Below are positions 1 to 12,458 of a DNA stretch of 64,000 nt, piece by piece (position 1 is the first letter of the stretch; the number at the start of each line of letters is the position of its first letter). A program made the translations under genes and the position numbers. The stretch is from contig OX392532.1 in assembly GCA_947623455.1 (NCBI GenBank), positions 50,719,058 through 50,783,057 of the forward strand, given 5' to 3'. This DNA is from Mimachlamys varia (taxonomy: Eukaryota > Mollusca > Bivalvia > Pectinida > Pectinidae). The notes below the pieces were generated by a model. That model made no database searches. It worked only from the letters and a program-made list of their open reading frames with translations, and was not told the DNA's origin.

Positions 1-1014
1 CATATATGGGTAAACTCATTGCAAAGCTGTATTGCTTGAACTAGAAATAATCCCATCGATTGCCTTTATAGAAGAAATGACTGATTCATGAACGTGTGAA
101 CATTCACAAATCATTAATGAATTTCAAATTAATCAATATTTTTGTAAAGAGCTGAGATTGCCCCCGGAAGTTGTGTACACCAGACCGGAAGTCTTCGACC
201 TTCGCTGAACGCGAACAAAGCTAGTTCAATGAGTTCGGTATGTTGGTTGTATGGTTTATCCTTGTTTATAAGTTACAGGAGTGGTGGGCACACCCTAACA
301 TGTATGTTACCACGACGGAGACATCAAAGGGAGGTGTACATACACGGGCCTTGTAGGAATATGGTAATGGGAAAGTTGTGCGGCGTTCTGGTAGGAATAT
401 GGTAATAGGAAAGGAGACGGGTTCTCTTTTATGTAGCTACAGGTGAAACTGAACGATAACTGGGAATTTTATATTTTACATAGGCAAATGGGTCTCCTGG
501 GAATAAGGTTAAAATGAACTTAACACTACATGTTTATGTAGAAAATACCATACGTATATAAAATACTATTGGGGGCTCATACTTAGATGGCAACAGATGT
601 AAATAGGACGCTAAACAAAACCATGAAAACAAACAAAACAAATCCCTAGAAATAAATTAATAATGGAGTAGAAGATGACGTAACACACACATACTGCACA
701 TAAATGTACAACAAATACGAAATTATAAGAGAGACACAAACTCCTTATTTGGAATATCTTGTTTTATAATTGTAATCAAGTAAATTCAATGACGTTTACA
801 TTTACATAACCCTGTCGTCATGTCTAGAAAAGAACCAATAGCAGAAGTCGTACAGATGTAACTGGAGGTATCTGATCGTCAGCTGTTAATGTGTAATATT
901 AGATAAACGTTTACCGCGTGACTACGTTGCTATGGAAACGCCCCATATGTATCATGTGTATTGTAACATGGGTATGACGTCAGTTTGTGTTACGATCGGC
1001 ATGGTTTTTATTTG
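1..1014. other. AT-rich non-coding DNA, no gene seen
   Basis: I see no convincing exon here. The only local structure is a short direct duplication: a 23-base stretch beginning 'gtaggaatatggtaat' at 353-375 recurs at 391-413 with one difference, a 38-base offset. A TGACGTCA palindrome lies near 974. Confidence 0.5.
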
Positions 1015-1620
1015 TTAGATTTGTTTAACGTCCTATAACAATGTCGTTTAAGAAAGTGTATACAAGTGTGATATGTGTAGTATGGCGGGGACAGGGTATG
1101 TTGGTGTACTTGTGACGAAGACAGGGTATGTTGGTGAACTTGTGACGAAGACAGGGTATGTTGGTGTACTTGTGACAGAGACAGGGTATGTTGGTGTACT
1201 TGTGACGAAGACAGGGTATGTTGGTGTACTTGTGACAGAGACAGGGTATGTTGGTGTACTCTTGACGAAGACAGGGTATGTTGGTGTACTCTTGACGAAG
1301 ACAGGGTATGTTGGTGAACTTGTGACGAAGACAGGGTATGTTGGTGTACTTGTGACAGAGACAGGGTATGTTGGTGTACTTGTGACATAGACAGGGTATG
1401 TTGGTGTATTTGCCTCCTTGTGATATCGCTGATCAAATGACAACTTTTCGGTGATATTTCACTGAAATCGTATGCCGAAGGTACCCAGCGCAGCACCTTG
1501 CCCAGTGACAACGGACGAAACAAATGTTGCGACTGCCCTAAATGCAGAATATATATACGGGGATACAAACTTCCGGTTATCCCAGCAGGGTGCAGAACCG
1601 ACGGTCCTCAAAACCAGGGG
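1015..1620 (-). repeat. Diverged dispersed repeat (family X) interrupted by a minisatellite
   Basis: The left edge carries the tail motif 'tttaacgtcctataaca', as at 31232. The right part (about 1435-1620) has 'tgccgaaggtacccagc' followed by a 'gacggtcct' block, in the same order as the copies at 31.3 kb and 36.6 kb. The middle is replaced by a 30-bp array. Assignment is by eye; the copy is old and its borders are approximate. Confidence 0.4.
1091..1412. repeat. 30-bp minisatellite, about 10.7 copies
   Basis: Monomers begin 'acagggtatgttggtgtac' every 30 bases from 1091 to a partial copy at 1391. Variants are few (tgtgacgaag, tgtgacagag, cttgacgaag). Because 30 is a multiple of three, frames on both strands stay open, giving repeats such as TGYVGVLVTK. 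I treat these frames as by-products rather than a protein. Confidence 0.95.
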
Positions 1621-2200
1621 GATATTCAACCCTAGGTACTATTGACAGATAAATGCGTCGGGGAAACACATTTAGTCAGAAGTTAAGAGGGGAAAAAAAG
1701 GTGCAACGCCTGAACATCTGATGATTATTTGTTCATTGCATTCTGAAAATCAAAATAAGTGTCAACGAATCAAATGCTCGAGTGTTGTTCCGAGTTCCGA
1801 CAATATCGTTATAGTGCTGACATTGACAATAAGGATTGGTCATTATTAAAATTCTACAAAGATGACGTCATGCTAAAAATGAAAAATATCCTTTTATTTT
1901 TCTTTAATTTAGCAAGGTTATATGACCTGTGACCTGTTACCTGACAACTGCAATTATTTCTAACATTTTATCGACCATTTTTATAAACGTGCACTGTACT
2001 TAAAGAAACAAGTGTAAGAACTAACCTAAATAGGTACAGAAACATCGGCTCTCGTTGCCTTTGAATACACCACCATACATTTGATGTGTAATGACCCCCA
2101 CTGTCGTGTCTCTTCATTACAAACGCAGAAACAGAAGTCTTAACTATCTGTCGTTTCCCTTACGAGTACAACGGCTCTAAATTTTCCGGGAATTTCTCCC
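1621..2200. other. Non-coding stretch, nothing recognised
   Basis: AT-rich single-copy-looking DNA without a supported exon, RNA gene or repeat. Confidence 0.4.
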
Positions 2201-2400
2201 ATTTGTGGAGTGACCGGCCGTTCGGAACCGTTTTATGGACGTTAGTTTATAAAAGTGTGGCCGTTTCTGTGTTAGGCGGCCAGGCGAGAGAAGTAATGAG
2301 GCGAAGGACAAGTTAGACCTCGCTGGCACTGTCACGAGGGACCAGCCTCGTTATCGCCGAGCGACCAGCCTCGCTTTGAAGAACGCAGACGTAACCTTCA
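2200..2400 (+). promoter_or_regulatory. Candidate promoter with consensus TATA box
   Basis: A GC-richer patch in AT-rich surroundings contains TATAAAAG at 2248-2255. About 30 bases downstream is a GC-rich leader, and an ATG near 2297 opens only a very short frame. A 12-base direct repeat 'cgaccagcctcg' (first copy imperfect) lies near 2340-2375. The TATA box and base composition are seen; promoter activity and any transcript are inferred. Confidence 0.3.
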
Positions 2401-2865
2401 GGATATTTCTTCAAAGTCTAGTCAGCTTTAAACGTCATCCACACAAATTTTAGTTTAGGTGTTTATTTTACCACAAAAGATTTTATTCATACCTACAATC
2501 GCATGTTAAGGAATTAGGACAGAATTATTGACAAATGCTCGACAATCATGTTAAAATCGTTAAAGATTAACCAATAATATCGATTTCGAATACCATTGTT
2601 ACAATTCGCTAAAGCTTGTAATCCTTGAGCAAACGGCTCAAGGTTAGATTGTTGTGATAGTGCAACAGTGTCACATTGATGTTTGAATCAATTGTATTAA
2701 AAAATAAAATAAAATAGGTTAACAGTATATTTAAATTGTAATTAAAATAATTCACCCTTTGAAAAGTACGATAAAAAATGGAAGATTTTTGTTTAAAGGA
2801 TTAAAGGACACATGAAAACATATGCTCTTTTCGACAATTCTTGTTAAACATATTCAATGCTTGTT

Positions 2866-3076
2866 GCCCTGCAGGTAGAGGGTAAGAATTGTACCTGCTA
2901 CTCTCACTGCATGATCGTAGAAGGCGACTAAACGAAGGATCTTATCTTTTCCATTCCTTCTAAACACTTTTCTCCTTCCTAATGTCTCCCTTGACACAAC
3001 CTCACTTTTGACATTTAGTTGAGCGTTCGCACCTGTGAGGAAGGTTATGGGTTATGTCCCCAGGCCGAGACATACC
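2866..3076 (-). repeat. Dispersed repeat family Y
   Basis: Reverse complement shares the ordered blocks 'tatgtctcggcc..gggac', 'ccttcctcacaggtgcgaac', 'gtgaggt.gtgtcaagg.ag' and 'gtagcaggtacaattct' with the copies at 35735-35951 and 36673-36765. I recognise the block around 'ctcggccaggggac' as a common molluscan interspersed repeat but cannot classify it. Confidence 0.6.
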
Positions 3077-5516
3077 AGACCAACCAACCATCGATGCTTG
3101 TTTTAAATCAAAGCTTTTATCCACGTTCGAAAGAGTTGTAGTAATATAATGTTTTGAGCCAAAACAATATATCAATCTGTCTTAGTTTGATGAATTGTAT
3201 GATGATGACAACGAAGAAAATGATGATTATGATAAGGAGTAGTAAGAGGAGGACAGTTTTCAGAAGGAAACTACGTGTCGGAGGGTATTTGTGAAAAATC
3301 TCAAAACAAACAATATGAAAAAAATAAATGTGTGACCATAAAAATTCAGAATTTTGTTATAACGTCTTACAATAGAATTTCCGCAGCAGGCAAAACAACT
3401 AAAAAACGTGTCAGTGTATACTGTACATATCAAACAGTACACTTCAGTGTATACTGTACATATCAGACAGTACACTTCAGTGTATACAGTACATATCAGA
3501 CAGTACACTTCAGTGTATACTGTACATATCAGACAGTACGCTTCAGTGTATACTGTACATATCAGACAGTACGCTTCACTGTATACTGTACATATCAGAC
3601 AGTACGCTTCAGTGTGTACTGTACATATCAGACAGTACGCTTCAGTGTATACTGTACATATCAGACAGTACGCTTCACTGTATACTGTACATATCAGACA
3701 GTACGCTTCAGTGTATACTGTACATATCAGACAGTATGCTTCAGTGTATACTGTACATAACAGACAGTACGCTTCACTGTATACTGTACATATCAGACAG
3801 TACGCTTCAGTGTATACTGTACATATCAGACAGTACGCATCAGTGTATACTGTACATATCAGACAGTACGCTTCACTGTATACTGTACATATCAGACAGT
3901 ACGCTTCAGTGTATACTGTACATATCAGACAGTACGCTTCAGTGTGTACTGTACATATCAGACAGTACGCTTCAGTGTATACTGTACATATCAGACAGTA
4001 CGCTTCAGTGTGTACTGTACATATCAGACAGTACGCTTCAGTGTGTACTGTACATATCAGACAGTACGCTTCAGTGTATACTGTACATATCAGACAGTAC
4101 GCTTCAGTGTATACTGTACATATCAGACAGTACGCTTCAGTGTATACTGTACATATCAGACAGTACGCTTCACTGTATACTGTACATATCAGACAGTACG
4201 CTACAGTGTATACTGTACATATCAGACAGTACGCTTCAGTGTATACTGTACATATCAGACAGTACGCTTCAGTGTATACTGTACATATCAGACAGTACGC
4301 TTCAGTGTATACTGTACATATCAGACAGTACGCTTCAGTGTATACTGTACATATCAGACAATACGCTTCAGTGTATACTGTACATATCAGACAGTACGCT
4401 TCACTGTATACTGTACATAACAGACAGTACGCATCAGTGTATACTGTACATATCAGACAGTACGCTTCAGTGTATACTGTACATAACAGACAGTACGCAT
4501 CAGTGTATACTGTACATATCAGACAGTACGCTTCAGTGCATACTGTACATATCAGACAGTACGCTTCAGTGTATACTGTACATATCAGACAGTACGCTTC
4601 AGTGTATACTGTACATATCAGACAGTACGCTTCAGTGTATACTGTACATATCAGACAGTACGCTTCAGTGTATACTGTACATATCAGACAGTACGCTTCA
4701 GTGTATACTGTACATAACAGACAGTACGCTTCAGTGTATACTGTACATATCAGACAGTACACTTCAGTGTATACTGTACATATCAGACAGTACGCTTCAG
4801 TGTATACTGTACATATCAGACAGTACGCTTCACTGTATACTGTACATATCAGACAGTACGCTTCGGTGTATACTGTACATATCAGACAGTACGCTTCAAT
4901 GTATGCTGTACATAACAGACAGTACGCTTCACTGTATACTGTACATATCAGACAGTACGTTTCAATGTATGCAGTACATATCAGACAGTACGCTTCAGTG
5001 TATACTGTACATATCAGACAGTACGCTTCAGTGTATACTGTACATATCAGACAGTACGCTTCCCTGTATACTGTACATATCAGACAGTACGCTTCAGTGT
5101 ATACTGTACATATCAGATATTACGCTTCAGTGTGTACTGTACATATCAGACGGTACACTTCAGTGTATACTGTACATATCAGACGGTACACTTCAGTGTA
5201 TACTGTACATATCAGACAGTACGCTTCCCTGTATACTGTACATATCAGACAGTACGCTTTAGTGTGTACTGTACATATCAGACAGTACGCTTCAGTGTAT
5301 ACTGTACACATCAGACAGTACACTTCAGTGTATACTGTACATATCAGACAGTAGGCTACAGGGTATACTGTACATATCAGACAGTACGCTTTAGTATATA
5401 CTGTACATATCAGACAGTACGCTTCAGTATATACTGTACATATCAAACAGTACACTTCAGTGTATACTGTACATATCAGACAGTACGCTTTAGTGTATAC
5501 TGTACATATCAGACAG

Positions 5517-6086
5517 TAGGCTACAGTGTATACTGTACATATCAGACAGTACGCTTTAGTATATAATGTACATATCAGACAGTACGCTTCAGTATATACT
5601 GTACATATCAGACAGTACACTTCAGTGTATACTGTACATATCAGACAGTACGCTTCAGTATATACTGTACATATCAGACAGTACGCTTCAGTGTATACTG
5701 TACATATCAGACAGTACGCTTCAGTGTATACTGTACATATCAGACAGTACGCTTCAGTGTACACTGTACATATCAGACAGTACACTTCAGTGTACACTGT
5801 ACATATCAGACAGTACACTTCAGTGTATACTGTACATATCAGACAGTACGCTTCAGTGTATACTGTACATATCAGACAGTACGCTTCAGTGTATACTGTA
5901 CATATCAGACAGTACGCTTCAGTGTACACTGTACATATCAGACAGTACACTTCAGTGTACACTGTACATATCAGACAGTACACTTCAGTGTATACTGTAC
6001 ATATCAGACAGTACACTTCAGTGTATACTGTACATATCAGACAGTACGCTTCAGTGTATACTGTACATATCAGACAGTAGGCTACA
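5517..6086. repeat. 17-monomer block of the 33-bp satellite marked by a taggctac variant
   Basis: The rare variant 'agtaggctac' occurs near 5351, 5517 and 6078. The last two are 561 bases apart, exactly 17 monomers, and the variant order after each is similar (cgcttt, then cgcttc with gtatata, then cacttc). This points to segmental duplication within the array. Confidence 0.6.
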
Positions 6087-6647
6087 GTGTATACTGTACA
6101 TATCAGACAGTACGCTTTAGTATATACTGTACATATCAGACAGTACGCTTCAGTATATACTGTACATATCAGACAGTACACTTCAGTGTATACTGTACAT
6201 ATCAGACAGTACGCTTCAGTATATACTGTACATATCAGACAGTACGCTTCAGTGTATACTGTACATATCAGACAGTACGCTTCAGTGTATACTGTACATA
6301 TCAGACAGTACGCTTCAGTGTATACTGTACATAACAGACAGTACACTTCAGTGTATACTGTACATAACAGACAGTACGCTTCAGTGTATACTGTACATAT
6401 CAGACAGTACGCTTCAGTGTACACTGTACATATCAGACAGTACACTTCAGTGTACACTGTACATATCAGACAGTACACTTCAGTGTATACTGTACATATC
6501 AGACAGTACGCTTCAGTGTATACTGTACATATCAGACAGTACGCTTCAGTGTATACTGTACATAACAGACAGTACGCTTCACTGTATACTGTACATATCA
6601 GACAGTACGCTTCAGTGTATACTGTACATAACAGACAGTACGCTTCA

Positions 6648-8132
6648 GTGTATACTGTACATATCAGACAGTACACTTCAGTGTATACTGTACATATCAG
6701 ACAGTACGCTTCAGTGTATACTGTACATATCAGACAGTACGCTTCAGTGTATACTGTACATAACAGACAGTACGCTTCACTGTATACTGTACATATCAGA
6801 CAGTACGCTTCAGTGTATACTGTACATATCAGACAGTACGCTTCAGTGTATACTGTACATAACAGACAGTACGCTTCACTGTATACTGTACATATCAGAC
6901 AGTACACTTCAGTGTATACTGTACATATCAGACAGTACACTTCAGTGTATACTGTACATATCAGACAGTACGCTTCAGTGTATACTGTACATATCAGACA
7001 GTACGCTTCAGTGTATACTGTACATATCAGACAGTACGCTTCAGTGTATACTGTACATAACAGACAGTACGCTTCACTGTATACTGTACATATCAGACAG
7101 TACGCTTCACTGTATACTGTACATATCAAACAGTACGCTTCACTGTATACTGTACATATCAGACAGTACACTTCAGTGTATACTGTACATATCAGACAGT
7201 ACGCTTCAGTGTATACTGTACATATCAGACAGTACGCTTCAGTGTATACTGTACATAACAGACAGTACGCTTCAGTGTATACTGTACATATCAGACAGTA
7301 CGCTTCAGTGTATACTGTACATATCAGACAGTACGCTTCAGTGTATACTGTACATAACAGACAGTACGCTTCACTGTATACTGTACATATCAGACAGTAC
7401 ACTTCAGTGTATACTGTACATATCAGACAGTACACTTCAGTGTATACTGTACATATCAGACAGTACGCTTCAGTGTATACTGTACATATCAGACAGTACG
7501 CTTCAGTGTATACTGTACATATCAGACAGTACGCTTCAGTGTATACTGTACATATCAAACAGTACGCTTCACTGTATACTGTACATATCAGACAGTACGC
7601 TTCAGTGTATACTGTACATAACAGACAGTACGCTTCAGTGTATACTGTACATATCAGACAGTACACTTCAGTGTATACTGTACATATCAGACAGTACGCT
7701 TCAGTGTATACTGTACATATCAGACAGTACGCTTCACTGTATACTGTACATAACAGACAGTACGCTTCACTGTATACTGTACATATCAGACAGTACGCTT
7801 CAGTGTATACTGTACATATTAGACAGTACGCTTCAGTGTATACTGTACATATCAGACAGTACGCTTCACTGTATACTGTACATATCAGACAGTACACTTC
7901 AGTGTATACTGTACATATCAGACAGTACACTTCAGTGTATACTGTACATATCAGACAGTACGCTTCAGTGTATACTGTACATATCAGACAGTACGCTTCA
8001 GTGTATACTGTACATATCAGACAGTACGCTTCAGTGTATACTGTACATAACAGACAGTACGCTTCACTGTATACTGTACATATCAGACAGTACGCTTCAC
8101 TGTATACTGTACATATCAGACAGTACGCTTCA
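6648..8132. repeat. 495-bp higher-order repeat inside the 33-bp satellite
   Basis: Reading monomer variants in order gives a 15-monomer pattern repeated three times: 6648-7142, 7143-7637 and 7638-8132. A pair of adjacent 'cacttc' monomers starts at 6904, 7399 and 7894, spacing exactly 495. The flanking order of cataacaga and actgta variants is nearly the same in each block. Confidence 0.85.
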
Positions 8133-8159
8133 TTGTATACTGTACATATCAAACAGTTT

Positions 8160-8720
8160 GAACTGTCACATGAAACATACTTTTATGGAAAACAATGCTG
8201 AATTATGTAATTGGATCAACTTTTTTTGCTTTTGTAAAAAGCAAGTTTCATTTACTGTCAATAACGGAATAATGTTATCATTTTCAGTGGCATTTGAATA
8301 TATGCTCTTTTTCAACTAAAACGTTTTCTAAGTTTTTCCTTAGCAAATAACATAGCAGGGTTTTTTCACGTGTGTTAGAATTAGTTTACTAGGTATATAC
8401 CGTATTATAAACAACGATAATATAAGTTACTTTTTGATCACAGTTTCCTACCATTATTATAACAAACGGAAATTGCTAAAATAAGGACAAACCTGTAACA
8501 TATAGACAGAAGGCCTGCCCAGACTTATTGTACGTACTGGCGGGAACTCCTTCAGAGAGTTGTCAAGCCGACCAGCGTCCGTACCAATAATTATACAAAT
8601 AAAAACGTCTTGTTGTCTCTGAATGATTCAGGGATTAATAATGTATACAAGACGGAGTTGATTTAATCAATTCCAGAATAGGATAATTAGAAAATTAACA
8701 TCATGTCAATCACTGCCAAA
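8160..8720. other. AT-rich non-coding stretch, nothing recognised
   Basis: Follows the satellite directly. No exon, RNA gene or repeat could be supported. Confidence 0.4.
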
Positions 8721-8724
8721 CAGG

Positions 8725-8955
8725 TTGTTGTGTTTGCGTTTTACGTCCTAGTAACAGCTATGGTCAGTTAAGGGACGTATCACGTTTAAGTGCCAGGAGA
8801 AAGCCGGGATTCTGGGAGAAAGTATGAAACATGCGGTCAGTACCTCGAAGCTAGCAATTGTCCCGATTAGTCCAACAGATGGCGAACCAGTGGCGGAGTA
8901 CTACAGGTAGCAGAATGCCAGTCACCTTAACCACTTGGCCATTGCGACCCACCAT
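8725..8955 (-). mobile_element. tRNA-headed molluscan SINE (family A), diverged
   Basis: In reverse complement the order is a tRNA-like head ('ggccaagtggtt', with a weak B-box region), a body with 'gtactgaccgcatg' and 'cccggctttctcc', and a tail with 'cgtccctta..tgacc' and 'aggacgtaaaac'. It matches the better copies at 40697-40911 and 57198-57414 block by block. Confidence 0.7.
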
Positions 8956-9239
8956 TGGAGGAGGGATATAGCGGAAGCAGACATTCTGACACCTGAACAA
9001 CTCGGCCAACCCGATCCGCAGTCAAACAGAAAAGTTCAAATATTCAATGGAATATCGTCACCGAGAGCAGTATTTAGGTCTTAAGAGATAGTGGGATTAA
9101 AAACATACCATTATTTTAAGTTATGAAATATTTGTGTAACCTAAATATACTATATTGATCACTCTTATTAGGCCTGAAAGAAAAAAACTTTACATGTTTA
9201 TAGGTAGGAATGAACCGGAATTACTCCAAAAAAGTCATG

Positions 9240-9335
9240 TCCTTAGCCCGGGGCTAGTCGCCCATACCTATTTACGGTGTAACGAAGCCCGGCAGTCTAT
9301 GTTATGCGAGCGCGCTACCAATTGCGCCTTTCGCC
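9240..9335 (-). pseudogene. Degenerate tRNA-like fragment
   Basis: The reverse complement contains 'ggcgcaattggtagcgcg', a good A-box/D-arm, but the B-box region is degraded and no cloverleaf closes. It could be a SINE head or a tRNA pseudogene. Confidence 0.3.
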
Positions 9336-9642
9336 TATTAGTAAGTATAGAGAGTACAGTGTTTAGTATCTAGGGTTCATCAAACATAAAGTCGTGTTAC
9401 TCACCCTGTACCGGTATATTCATTATGGGAGTATTCTGTTCCTTTTCTAAATTTCCTTTCTCTCCCATGATTGGTTCTTACGTCATACGTACGTCATCAA
9501 AGCAGCAAATCTGTAAAGATAAAATATATTCCATTAACCATAAATCGTAATACTTATTTAACAATGATGATGACATTTTAGAGAACGCTGTTTTCGTTAT
9601 GGTTTTCCTTCTTTCGTGGAATTTTTTTAAATAGGGGCATAT

Positions 9643-9677
9643 TTGTGTGTGTGTGTGGGGGGGGGGGGGGGGGGTTG
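9643..9677. repeat. (GT)n followed by poly-G tract
   Basis: A run of GT dinucleotides passes into about 20 consecutive G residues, then G-rich sequence with ggttgggaggggg. This is a simple repeat with G-quadruplex potential on the plus strand. Confidence 0.9.
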
Positions 9678-10309
9678 AGGGTTGGGAGGGGGTTAATGAG
9701 TCAATCAATTGCGTTGGTCATGAGACGAATCAGAGAAAGGAAGGAAGGAAGAAGACAGGAGACACGGAAAAGCAGAATTTATCATAGAATTTAATAATCA
9801 GCCTCGACATCGTCTTAAAGCAATGAAAAAGCCGTTCCATTCTTCCAAGAGGACAAGTTAGAGCACTTTCAGTTTTCGGTATACCTCGGGCAGCTTACTC
9901 AGTCAACCGGTAAAGATCCAATACACCCAACTCCTAACAATGATACAATAGCTAGAACAGTGTTATGTCAACTTTTCTATCATCATTAGAAAATAATCGT
10001 TATTCCACAGACGCTTGAAATTACTATTTTGTACAGCAGCTCCCTCTGTTGGTGAAGTTTAAAGGAGCTCAATCACGCCGGCGCTTGACTATTCCCTGAA
10101 CGAAGTGTTTTAAGATGAATCTTGAATATTTCAACATGTAGATTATCTCTGTTTCAGAGTCCGTATGCTATCTTAAACCACCGTTTCACATCACATTTTA
10201 TTTGTGGATTTAACAGTGTTCATAAACTGTCTATACGTTTAAAGATCCCACATTTGGCTATGTAAATAAACCCTTTATAAGTTTGCCATTATTACGTAAA
10301 CTATTTTAA

Positions 10310-10514
10310 TTGGTTTGTTTTTGTGCAATTTCCTACAAACAACAATGGTAATTTTAGGACATGACAGGTTTTAGAAAAGCCAGATATCCTGGAAAATAAC
10401 CCATCGACCCACGGTCGTTGCCTGGCGACTCTTCCACGTAGGCCACGAACCTGCGAAAAGGCTAGTAGTAGCAGAACGTCCGATGCCTAAAATCACTTAG
10501 CCAACGCCGCCCCC
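10310..10514 (-). mobile_element. SINE family A, diverged copy
   Basis: Shares 'caggttttagaaa', 'cgacccacggtcgttgcctgg', a degraded B-box region and a terminal 'ccgcccc' with the other family A copies, in the same order. It is old, and no target-site duplication is apparent. Confidence 0.65.
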
Positions 10515-10986
10515 TTTTTTATCAATTGACTTTAGAAACAAACAAAACATTATTACCTCATATATAGCAACAATTTGTTTCATATGTTTTTGTACGGTCA
10601 ATGAGCCCTTGGTTAGTTAACAATCGGCTCGATAAAAAACTTTAACTATTGGCAATACCAAATATGACGAAAGCATAAACTTATAGTCAAATGAAATCTC
10701 ATCAACATATAACAACAGGCAAAGTTATTTCATAAGTGTTTAAAGAGTAATTATAATTATAATATTTCTTATAACAGATTATCATAGATGTCCTCATACG
10801 GAGAATTTTATATCTTCTCTGTAGGTCCGGATTAAGAAAAGAATACACTGGCTGTGACCCACTGAATACACTTTAAGTCAGCTATGTATCGTAATAGGCT
10901 GTAGTAACCCCTGCAGAATTGAGTATTTGCTAGAGAAAATTGCAATATTTTGTATCTTTTTGTTTCTTTCTGCTTAGACTAAGGCT

Positions 10987-11916
10987 GACTCCCACCTACT
11001 AACCAGGTTAAACACGACTCGATACGTGTATATCTTACTCCCATCTAACCAGGTTAAACACGACTCAATACGTGTTTATCTAACTCCCACCTAACCAGGT
11101 TAAACACGACTCAATACGTGTTTATCTAACTCCCACCTAACCAGGTTAAACTCGACTCGATACGTGTATATCTTACTCCCATCTAACCAGGTTAAACACG
11201 ACTCAATACGTGTTTATCTAACTCCCACCTTACCAGGTTAAACACGACTCAATACGTGTTTATCTAATTCCCACCTAACCAGGTTAAACACGACTCGATA
11301 CGTGTATATCTTACTCCCATCTAACCAGGTTAAACACGACTCAATACGTGTTTATCTAACTCCCACCTAACCAGGTTAAACACGACTCAATACGTGTATA
11401 TCTAACTCCCATCTAACCAGGTTAAACACGACTCAATACGTGTTTATCTAACTCCCACCTAACCAGGTTAAACACGACTCAATACGTGTTTATCTAACTC
11501 CCACCTAACCAGGTTAAACTCGACTCGATACGTGTATATCTTACTCCCATCTAACCAGGTTAAACACGACTCAATACGTGTTTATCTAACTCCCACCTAA
11601 CCAGGTTAAACACGACTCAATACGTGTTTATCTAACTCCCACCTAACCAGGTTAAACACGACTCGATACGTGTATATCTTACTCCCATCTAACCAGGTTA
11701 AACACGACTTAATACGTGTTTATCTAACTCCCACCTAACCAGGTTAAACACGACTCAATACGTGTTTATCTAACTCCCACCTAACCAGGTTAAACTCGAC
11801 TCGATACGTGTATATCTAACTCCCATCTAACCAGTTTAAACTCGACTCAATACGTGTATATCTTACTCCCATCTAACAAGGTTAAACCCGACTCAATACG
11901 TGTTTATCTAATCTAA
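10987..11916. repeat. 46-bp satellite, about 20 monomers
   Basis: Monomers contain 'ctaaccaggttaaacacgac' and 'aatacgtgtttatc', with a 46-base period (for example 11041 to 11087). A variant 'tcgatacgtgtatatct' occurs at 11019, 11157, 11295, 11525, 11663 and 11801. The spacing is 138 bases (three monomers) except for one 230-base gap. That is a trimeric higher-order pattern. Confidence 0.95.
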
Positions 11917-11919
11917 GTC

Positions 11920-12455
11920 TAAAAAGTTGACCAGAACCCCCTTTGACTCAAAAACATTTGAATGATGCATACTTATCTGACAAAATTGATAGTTTATTCC
12001 CAAATATTAGCTAAAATGTCAAAATGTCCCTATAAGTGTCACACGTTACGTAAACAAAGGGACGTTTTGTTTTCGGTGCTCACAATTAAATCCTCCATGT
12101 AATGATATCTTGCAGCTAATAAAGTTTTCAAGTAGTTAAGTTGTCACAAAACATTATCAAATGAAAACTGTATACAAGGAAGTACTTCTTCGCATTACAT
12201 GACAATTTCCTGAGTCGTTAGCCCACAAGAGTCCGGTACTGAAACGCTGGTTCAATGATCTACGTAACAGTGGTAGTATTTTGCTTTCTATTTAAAGATC
12301 CACGCGCCCGAAAAACCAACTATTAATAAAATTGACCTTTTTTGATAATATCTATTTATATTTACATTTGCTCTGCAATTTTCCATTGACACAATGCTAA
12401 GAGGCAGTTGCTGTCATACACCTATAACACCCAGTGCCTCAGTCTATAACAGCAG
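11920..12455. other. Non-coding stretch, nothing recognised
   Basis: No supported exon or RNA gene. It borders family U, whose left limit is unclear. Confidence 0.4.
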
Positions 12456-12458
12456 TTG

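Larger units (their letters stand above)
3411..8158. repeat. 33-bp satellite array, about 144 monomers
   Basis: The array is continuous. Its monomer is 33 bases and contains 'tgtatactgtacatatcag' followed by 'acagtacgcttcag'. Main variants are cgcttc/cacttc, agtgta/actgta, catatcaga/cataacaga and tgtatac/tgtacac/tgtgtac. Every monomer can form a 6-bp stem (TACTGT with ACAGTA) around a 9-base loop, and also holds the palindromes GTATAC and TGTACA. Since 33 is divisible by three, frames of up to about 1,000 codons are open on both strands. I do not call these genes. Confidence 0.97.

Noticed and set aside
1073..1390. TGYVGVLVTK-repeat protein
   Set aside because: Product of the 30-bp minisatellite; frames on both strands are equally open.
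1495..1530. Hammerhead-like 'ggacgaaac'
   Set aside because: There is no CTGATGA-like core at the right distance, no stem II partner and no palindromic stem III.
3411..8158. CRISPR array
   Set aside because: Monomers are contiguous with no unique spacers, and the sequence is eukaryotic.
3260..8201. Very long open frames (up to about 1,010 codons) on both strands
   Set aside because: They exist because the 33-bp monomer has no stop in several frames and is a multiple of three. Both strands and overlapping frames are equally open, and there are no splice sites, start context or non-repetitive domain.
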